NCBI GenBank assembly: GCA_027484885.1
Contig: JAIXSD010000162.1
Coordinates: 1-8,299 of the forward strand
Length of the DNA stretch: 8,299 nt
Direction: 5' to 3'
DNA from: Rubrivivax sp.
GTDB lineage: Bacteria; Pseudomonadota; Gammaproteobacteria; Burkholderiales; Burkholderiaceae_C
A program made the position numbers and the translations under genes. Position 1 is the stretch's first letter. Each line of letters starts with the position of its first letter. Of the stretch, positions 1-8,299 are shown piece by piece. The notes beneath the pieces are model-generated. The model saw nothing but the letters and a program-made list of their open reading frames with translations, was not told the DNA's origin and did not search any database.

Positions 1-1221
1 GGCCCGCCCCACCTGCACGCCTGGCTGGCCGGGCCCGAATTGCGAGAGGACGACCTGGCCACCGTGCGAAACGGCCTGCGGCTGAGCCTGCCCGAGGCCA
101 TGCGGCCCGGCGGCATCACGCTGCTGCCCGAGCTGCCCGTGAATGCCCAGGGCAAGGTGCTGGCCAGCGCCCTGACCGTGGCCCTGCCCCAACGCAATTG
201 CGCTGCAGCTGGCGCCCCGCCGCGCGCGCCCAAGACTGCACTGGAACAGCGCCTGCTGAGCCTGTGGAGCGAGGCCCTGCCCGCCGCGGCACAGGAGGCC
301 GCCGGGCGCGGCCAGCATCTGGACCTGGACGCCGACTTCTTCACCCTCGGCGGCGACTCGCTGGCCGCGCTCGGCATCCTGGCCAGCCTGGAGGACGAGA
401 TGGGCCAACGCCTGCCCCTGCAACTGCTGCAAGACCATCCCAGCATCGCGCTGCTGGCGCGCGCTCTGCAAGAACCGCAGGTCCATACGGGGCTGTTGCG
501 CGCCTTGCCGGCGCGCGGCCCTGGCCATGGGCAGCGCCAGCCGCTGCAGGCACAGCTGTTTGCGGCAGCGTCGGGCCATGGCGATGTGATGCGCTTGCAG
601 CAACTGGCCGAGGCGCTGCCCGCGGGACTGCAGCTCTTCATGCTACAACCGCCACTCGACCCCGGCGCGCGCAGCCTGGAACAACTGGCCGCGCTCTATG
701 CCGAGGCGGTGGCGGCTGCGCGAGACACCGGCCTGCCCTTCTGGCTGGCCGGCTTTTCGGTCGGCGGCGTGAGTGCCCTGGCCACAGCCGTGGCGCTGCA
801 GGCCCAGGGCCAGGCACCTGCTGGCCTGGCCTTGCTCGACAGCATCCATCCTGAGGCGGTGCTGGGCGGCACGGCCTCCTGGCGCACCCTGGGCTGGCTG
901 GTGCGCAAGCTGCACGTGCAAGACCTCAGCCTCAACGGCCGGCGCCTGGGTGCGATGTTCAGCGACCCCGGTCTGGTCAGCCAGGTGCAGGCGCTGCGCG
1001 GTCACCGCTGCCGCGCGTTCGACGGCCCAGTGCTGCTGCTGCAATCGGCGGGCCTGGCACGCTGGCAGCGCCTGCTCTTCCAGGGCTGGCAGCGGCTAAT
1101 GCCGCATCAGCTGCAACGCCGCCAGATTGCTGGCACCCATGGCTCGATCTTCGAGCCCGCCCATGTCGACGAACTGGCCCAGGCTTTGTCACAGTTCATG
1201 GGGCACACTGAGCGCGCATGA
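1..1221 (+). CDS. NRPS-like protein, C-terminal part: adenylation tail, carrier domain, thioesterase (5' truncated by window)
   Basis: The reading frame is open from base 1, so the N-terminus lies outside the window; 406 residues are visible. Residues 1–65 look like the C-terminal subdomain of an AMP-binding enzyme: LPEAMRPGG is followed by LPVNAQGK, the A10-type motif, with the adenylation lysine at about 52. Residues 80–155 form a carrier domain; FFTLGGDSLAAL carries the phosphopantetheine serine at 120. Residues 175–400 form an alpha/beta-hydrolase thioesterase with the nucleophile motif GFSVGG (Ser253), a likely Asp280 in LLDSIH and His380 in GTHGSIF, so the catalytic triad looks complete. 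By family knowledge such a protein activates an acid, holds it as a thioester and releases it by hydrolysis or cyclisation. Substrate-pocket residues and any condensation domain are not in view, so the product is unknown. The stop overlaps the next gene's ATG. Confidence 0.9.
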   Translation, partial: GPPHLHAWLAGPELREDDLATVRNGLRLSLPEAMRPGGITLLPELPVNAQGKVLASALTVALPQRNCAAAGAPPRAPKTALEQRLLSLWSEALPAAAQEAAGRGQHLDLDADFFTLGGDSLAALGILASLEDEMGQRLPLQLLQDHPSIALLARALQEPQVHTGLLRALPARGPGHGQRQPLQAQLFAAASGHGDVMRLQQLAEALPAGLQLFMLQPPLDPGARSLEQLAALYAEAVAAARDTGLPFWLAGFSVGGVSALATAVALQAQGQAPAGLALLDSIHPEAVLGGTASWRTLGWLVRKLHVQDLSLNGRRLGAMFSDPGLVSQVQALRGHRCRAFDGPVLLLQSAGLARWQRLLFQGWQRLMPHQLQRRQIAGTHGSIFEPAHVDELAQALSQFMGHTERA

Positions 1222-4200
1222 CGCCTCATTCACACGGCCCCGCTGAGGACGACCACAGCCCCGGTCGGCTCGCCCATCGCCGGCTGCGACGCAAGCTGCG
1301 CGGCCTCTTTCTTGTGTTGGCCCTGCTTCTGGGCTTGAGCCTGCTCTGGAGCCAGGGCAGCTGGCGCGAGCAGCTGCAGGCCGATGTGCTGCTGCCGCAG
1401 CTGCAAGCGCTTGGGCAGCGCTTGGGGCCGCTGGGCGTCGTCGGCCTGATGACCCTGGCTCTGGTGCTGGCCGTGCCCCTGATGCTGATGACGGTGCTGG
1501 CGCTCGCCGCCCTCGGGCCGGCCCAAGGCATGGCCTGCACTTTGGTCTCCGGCGTACTGGCAGCCGGCCTGAGCCATGGCATCGGCCATTGGCTGGGCCA
1601 TGGTGCCTTGCAAGCCCTGGCCGGGCCGCGCTTGCAGGCCATCAGCCAGGCCTTGGCGGCACGCGGACTGGTCGCGGTGGTGCTGATCCGCTGGCTGCCG
1701 ATTGCACCTTTTGCGCTGGTCAATATGGTCGCGGGCGCCAGCCACATCCGCTTGCAGCACATGCTGCTCGGCACCTTGATCGGCATGCTGCCGGCCACGC
1801 TGGCTCTGGCCTTCTTCATGGAAGCGCTGATCCGCGCCTGGCAGAGTGCGCAACTCCACGATGTGATGGGGCTGCTCGGCGGCATCCTGCTGCTGGCCCT
1901 GGCTGCCGGCTTGTTGCGCCGCTGGGTGCGAAAGCGCCGCCGATAGGCGCGGAGCGCTGAAACAGGCCACGGCCCTAGCGACGAGGCCCCGATTGAAATC
2001 GCAGGCCAGAAATGAAAAAACCCTCAAGCTTTACGCTTGAGGGTTTTCATGTTTTGGGGTGGCTGATGGGACTCGAACCCACGACAACAGGAATCACAAT
2101 CCTGGACTCTACCAACTGAGCTACAACCACCGTCGAGACAAAGATTATAGACCGGAATTCGATGTCAGCGCAAGTCTTCTTGAAAAAACTGCTGAAACCC
2201 GAATCGATCTGCGTTTGCTGCGGGCTTGGCTGGCCCGACTGACGTCAGTGCCTGTGCCAAACCTACGCAGCCCGCCTGCCGGCCGGCAAGGCCGAGCGGC
2301 AGCTGCGAACTGGCCCGGGGATTACGGTGCAGCGGACGAGGCCGCGGCTGCCGGCGCCTTGACCACGGCCTTGTAGCGGGTCTTCAGCGCGTTGGAATAG
2401 GCTTGCGCTTCCACGGCCGACCAAGCTTGGGCGTACTGCGTGGCGGCGCGTTTGGCATCCACCACAGCCGGATCGCGAGCCACCACCTTGTTGATGCGCG
2501 CCAGCACAAAGCTGCCATCGCCGGCGTCGACGCCGACCACAGCCGGCAGCTTGCTGACATCGGCCGACAGGATGCCTTCCAGCACCTTGCGCGACAGATC
2601 GCGCGGCAGCGCACGCGACACCAGCACCGGCGCCTCCAGACCCGTGGCATCCGCAACGCCAGCCTTTTGCAGCTCGGCCACGCGGGCCGTGCCCGCCTTG
2701 ACGGCTTGTGCCGTGGCCAGCTGACGAACCAGTTGAGTCTTGACCGTGTCCTTCACTTGCGCCAGCGGCAGCAGGTGCGCCGGGTTGTGCTGCACCACGC
2801 GGGCGGCGACCAGCTGATTCGGGGCGGCCTCAACAGCCTCGGTGTTGCGCTTGTTGCGCAGCGAGTCGTCGCTGAACACGGCTTCCAGCAGCTTGGGCGA
2901 AGCCAGCGGGCCGGTGGCTCCGGGAGCAGGCTTGCGCTGCACGGTGGCATTCAAGACAGAGAGCTTGAGCTTGTCGGCCACGGGCTGCAGGCTGTCGGAC
3001 TGCTCGTAGACACCGTTGCTGAACTGCTCGGCCACTTCGGTGAATCGCTTTTGTGCCAGTTGCTTGCGCACTTCGGCTTCAATCTCGGCGCGCAGGGATT
3101 CGAAGCTCTTCTTCTCGCCGCCGCGCACGCCGGTCAGTTGAATGATGTGGTAACCGAACTCGGACTCCACCAGGGGGCTGATCTCACCTTGCTTGAGCGC
3201 ATAAGCCGCATCTTCGAACGGCTTGACCATCGCGCCGCGGCCGAAGAAATCGAGATCGCCGCCATTGACGGCCGAGCCTTCGTCTTGCGAGTTCTTGCGC
3301 GCCAGCTCGGCGAACTGAGCCGGGTTCTTGCGCGCTTGCGCCAGCAGCTCTTCCGCCTTGGCCTTGGCCTTGGCGCGCTCTTCCGGCTTGCTGTCCTTGT
3401 CGGCCTTGATCAGGATGTGGCTGGCACGGCGCTCTTCGGCCACGGTGTAACGCGAGGCGTTCTCGTTGTAGTACTTGCGCAGGTCTTCTTCCGAAAAGCT
3501 GACGCCCGACTTCAGCGCTTCCAAGTCCAGCACCAGGTACTGGATCTGCGCGTTCTCGGCGACCTGGAACTGCTGGGCGTTCTTCGGGTCTTTGTAGAAA
3601 GCTTCCAGCTCCGCATCGCTGGGCGAAATGGCGGCGGCGTAGTCCTGAGCCTTGAAGCGCTGCAGCTGCACTTCGCGCTGCTGCAGCAGGGCATCAAAAG
3701 CCACGCCGGCATTGGCGCTGTTAGCCAGGCCCGAGCTCATCAAGCCAGCAGACACCTGACGCAGGGTCAGGTCTTGACGCAAGCGCTCGACAAACATCTG
3801 CGAGCTCATGCCTTGCGCGGCGAGCAAGGACTTGTTGAGGCTGCCATCCGGGTTGCGCAGGAAAGCGAACTGAGGATCGTTCATGAACAAGGCCTGCAGG
3901 CGCTCATCGCTGACGAAAAGATGCTGGTCCTTGGCGGCTGCTTGCAGCACACGCTCGCGCACCAGGCCATCCAGGGCTTCGCGTCGGGCTTCCGGCGAAT
4001 CCAGCAGCTTGGGGTCGACATTGGGCATCTGGCGGCGCAGGCGATCGGCCTGCTCGCGCTGGGCGGCATCCCACTCGGCCTGAGTGATTTTTTGACCGGC
4101 CACGGTGGCCACGCTCTTGTTGGCACCATCCATGAAGCTGGTATAGCCCTCAATCCCAACCAGGGCGAATGACGGGAGGATGAGGATCAGCAGGAGCAGC

Positions 4201-7200
4201 TGAAACAGGCGGTTGTGCTTACGGACGAAATCAAACATCGAAACCTCAGACATGCAGACACGACAAAGGCGAACCGGAGTTCGCCTTTGCGTGGGATGGC
4301 CTTCTTCTAGCCAAGGCCCACGTCCAGACAGAGTGTCGGACTGGGGCAATACTGGTGGGTGCTGACGGGCTCGAACCGCCGACCTGCGCCGTGTAAAGGC
4401 GACGCTCTACCAACTGAGCTAAGCACCCGGGGAAACCGGATCAACCAACAACTACGACGAATTCAAAACTTCAAAACGAGGCTGACGCCGAACTTCAGTT
4501 GACCGCGTCTTTGAGCGCCTTGCCGGGCCGGAACTTCGGCACTTTGGCAGACTTGATCTTGATCGCATCGCCGGTGCGGGGGTTGCGCCCTGCACGCGCA
4601 GCGCGCTTGGTCACGCTGAAGGTGCCGAAGCCTACCAGAGAAACGGAACCGTTCTTCTTCAGCGTCGCCTTGACACCACCGATGACCGCTTCCAAGGCAC
4701 GGCCAGCAGCCGCTTTGGAAATGTCGGCCTGCACGGCGATGTGCTCGATCAGATCAGACTTGTTCAATTGGATCCCCTCAAAAGGAAATGCGTCCGCACA
4801 GCGAATCTGGCCCTGACTTCTCGCGCCTCAAGCCGGCGTTTCCGCCAGACCCAGCGGACGCTAAAACTCGCGGGGAAGCGGATTCTAAGCGCATTCAGCG
4901 AGCCCGCCCGACCGGGAAAAGCCCCGATACAAATGCAGCAGTTGCTGACAGCTTGAGCACCTGGCGCGCATCGCAGCGCACAAGACGCGCGACGGCACTT
5001 GAGCCGAAATCAGCGCGCCTTGGCGCGAATCTCGGGCAGGGCTTTTTGCAGGTAGTACACCATCGACCAGATGGTCAGCACCACAGCGGCCAGCAGCAGC
5101 CAGGTACCCCAGGGCCGGGTCGGCAGCACGCCGAACAGCACACCGTCGAAGAGCAGGAAGGGGATCGCAATCATCTGCGCCGTGGTCTTGAGCTTGCCCA
5201 CCATGTGCACGGCCACGCTGCCGGAGGCGCCAATCTGCGCCATCCATTCACGCAGGGCCGAGATGGCGATCTCGCGACCGATGATGACCAGGGCCACCAA
5301 GGCGTTGACCCGGCCGAGCTCCAGCAGGATCAGCAGCGCCGCACAGACCAGCATCTTGTCCGCCACCGGGTCCAGAAAGGCGCCGAAGGCCGAGGTCTGG
5401 TTGAGCTTGCGGGCCAGGTAGCCATCCAGCCAGTCGGTCAGGGCCACCAGGATGAACAAGGCGGTTGCGAAGAAGTTTTGGCTGTCTTTGCTCAGGTCCA
5501 GATAGAAAACACCGACCACCAGCGGAATGGCGACGATGCGGGCCCAAGTGAACAGGGTTGGCAGGGTGAAGAACATGCCGGCATTGTGCCCAAACAAAGA
5601 CCGGCGCCGCCGGGCAATTCAGGGCTTTTGCACCAAGAGCGGGCAAAGCGGCCCACATCGGGCTCAGATGGGCGCCCGGCACCCGCCAACTGTGGCTTTA
5701 TTGCCTCGGCGGGCTGGGTTCGAGCACTGGGCCTCAGTCCAGGGTGCGGGGCTTGAAGTGGCGATCGTCGTTGAACAAAAAAGTCTCGCTGAACTTCCAG
5801 GGCTCGGGCATGCGCGAGACATTGCCAAAAGGCGCCGCGCGGTGCAGTGCATCGATGGCCAGCTGCACCGTGTCCGGCGCCTGGCCGGGGCGGCGCAGCA
5901 CATGGATGCGCTTGATGTGGCCGTCACGGTTGAGCTCCACCTCCAGCACGGGAATGGCCAGCAGCACGGGCGGCACCTGGCCCATATAGGTCATGTGCGG
6001 GTTGGCGGCGACCAGTCGCTGCGCGGCCTGCTTGCGCAGTTCGTCATGGCTGCGCACCGGTGCTGGCGGCGGCAAGGCAGGCTTGGCACTCTCGGTCGGC
6101 GGCGCGGGCTGCGCCGGTGCGCTGGGCGAAGCAGGCTGAGCCGGCGCGGCGGCGGGCGCACTGGGCTGGCTGCTGGAGGGTGCGGGCGCACGCGGGCCGC
6201 TACTGCAGCCGGCCACCAGGCCCGCCAGCACGGCGATCAAGCCCAGACCGCTGCGGCCGGCCCGGGGGCTGAGGGCCGCAGACGACGACACCGCCTTGCG
6301 CGGCGCAGCGCCCCGATGTTGTTCAATGCAAGACACGATAAATCTCCTCTGCCAGTTCCTTGGAAATGCCTTTGACACTGGCAATCTCATCCACACTCGC
6401 CGCCGCCACGCCGCGCACACCACCAAAGCGTTGCAGCAGCTGGGCACGTTTTTTCGGGCCGATGCCGGCCACATCTTCCAGCTTGGAGCCGCCCGTGCGC
6501 ACCGCCGCGCGCTTGGCGCGCATGCCGGTGATGGCAAAGCGGTGGGCCTCGTCGCGGATCTGCGCCACCAGCATCAGGGCGGCCGAATCGCGGCCCAAGT
6601 AGACCTTGGGCCGGCCGTCGGCAAAGACCAATTCTTCCAGGCCGACCTTGCGGCCCTCGCCCTTTTCCACGCCCACGATCAGGCTCAGGTCCAAGCCCAG
6701 CTCTTCGAACACCTCGCGTGCCATGGACACCTGACCTCGGCCACCGTCCACCAGCACCAGGTCCGGCAGGCGGCCGGTGCCCAGCTGCGCCGCCTCGGCC
6801 AGCTTGCTGTAGCGCCGCGTCAGCACCTGGCGCATGGCGGCGTAATCGTCGCCGCCGGTGATGCCCTCGATGTTGTAGCGGCGGTACTGGCTGCTCTGCA
6901 TCTGGTGCGCATCGAAGACCACGCAGGAGGCCATGGTCGCCTCGCCCGCCGTGTGGCTGATGTCGAAGCACTCGATGCGGAAAGCATCCAGCTCCTGCAC
7001 CTGCAGATCCAGCGCCTCGACCAGGGCGCGGGTGCGCGCCTGCTGCGAGCCCTCTTCGGCCAGCAAGCGCGCCAGCGCCAGCTCGGCGCCCTTGACGCAC
7101 ATCTCCTGCCAGATGCGGCGCTGGCCGCGCGGCTGGGCCTGGGTCGTGACCTTGTAGCCGGCCTGCTCGCTCAAGGCCTCGGACAAGGATTCGTCCACCG

Positions 7201-8299
7201 CTTCGCTGAGCACGATCAGCGAGGGCACATGGGCATCGAGGTAATGCTGGGCCATGAAGGCCTCCAGCACCTGGCGCTCGGGCGAGTAGGCGCTGAGCTG
7301 CTCGTCATCGCCAAGCGACACCGCGGTGGCCTCCTCGACATGGCGCGGGAAAAAGGCGCGGTCCCCCAGATGACGACCACCCCGCACCATGGCCAGGTTG
7401 ACGCAGGCGCGGCCGCCTTGCACCTTGGCCGCCAGGATGTCGACATCGCGGTCGCGCCCGGTGGCGCTGTTCTCGTCCACCGACTGCTGCTGCAGCACCC
7501 GCGCCAGGGCCTGGATCTGATTTCGCACCTCGGCCGCCAGCTCGAACTGCAAGGCATCCGAGTAGGCCATCATCTGCGCCTGCAGGCCGTCCATCACCTC
7601 TTGCGTCTCGCCCAGCAAAAAGCGCTCGGCGTTGCTGACATTGCGGCCGTAGTCCGCGCCCTGCCCTTCAGGCACGCAGGGGCCGGAACAGCGGCGGATC
7701 TGGTAGAGCAGGCAGGGCCGCGAGCGGTTGTTGAAGACCGTGTCCTCGCAGGTGCGCAGCTTGAAGACTTTTTGAATCAGCTGGATCGATTCCTTGACCG
7801 CCCAGCCGCTCGGGAAGGGCCCGAAGTAGCGGTGGCGCCGGTCCACCGCGCCTCGGTAGTAGCTGATGCGGGGGAACTCATGGCCGCTGAGCTTGAGGTA
7901 GGGGTAGCTCTTGTCGTCGCGGAACAGGATGTTGAACTTGGGGTTCAGCGCCTTGATCAGATTGTTTTCCAGCAGCAGCGCCTCGGACTCGGTGCGCACC
8001 ACCGTGGTCTCCAGCCGCGCGATGCGCGCCACCATCATGCCGATGCGGGTGCCGCCATGGTCCTTCTGGAAGTAGCTGCTGACCCGCTTCTTCAGATGCT
8101 TGGCCTTGCCGACGTAGAGCACCTGATCCTGGGCATCGAAATAGCGGTAGACGCCGGGCAGGCCAGGCAAGGCCGCCACCTCCTGCAGGATGCGCTCGCG
8201 CTGCTCGCGCGCGGCCTGCTCGACCTGCTGCACCCGCAAGGCCTCGGCCTCCTCGACGATGCGGCGCTCGGCCGCCCACTGCGACTGGGCTTGTTCGCC

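Overview
The window is high-GC bacterial chromosome. Its gene content fits a betaproteobacterium, most likely of the order Burkholderiales: a PpiD with a canonical parvulin domain, the uvrC–pgsA pair, a hupB–tRNA-Val–ppiD block, and strong G/C preference at third codon positions. I cannot name a genus from sequence alone. No phage, insertion sequence, CRISPR array or defence system is visible.

Left part (1–1946, + strand): the 3' end of a nonribosomal peptide synthetase-like gene, showing the adenylation-domain tail, a carrier domain and a thioesterase. Its stop codon overlaps the start (ATGA) of a TVP38/TMEM64 (VTT/DedA-type) membrane protein gene. This is the only accessory-looking part of the window. 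It runs convergently into a perfect 13-bp stem terminator at 2017–2047, which also ends the opposite transcription unit.

Right part (2055–8299, all on the – strand, so read from high to low coordinates): uvrC (5' end open at the window edge), an undescribed lipoprotein with a TonB-C-like domain that overlaps the uvrC end, pgsA, hupB, tRNA-Val(UAC), ppiD, and tRNA-His(GUG) with its own promoter. These are housekeeping functions: nucleotide excision repair, phosphatidylglycerol synthesis, nucleoid structure, folding of exported proteins, and translation. The layout joins two neighbourhoods that are separate in E. coli, uvrC–pgsA and hupB–ppiD.

The items most worth a second look are the TonB-C-like lipoprotein translationally coupled to uvrC, the NRPS–VTT membrane protein coupling, the apparent N-terminal extension of UvrC, and the well-preserved parvulin domain of PpiD. 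I did not find a convincing new multi-gene system.
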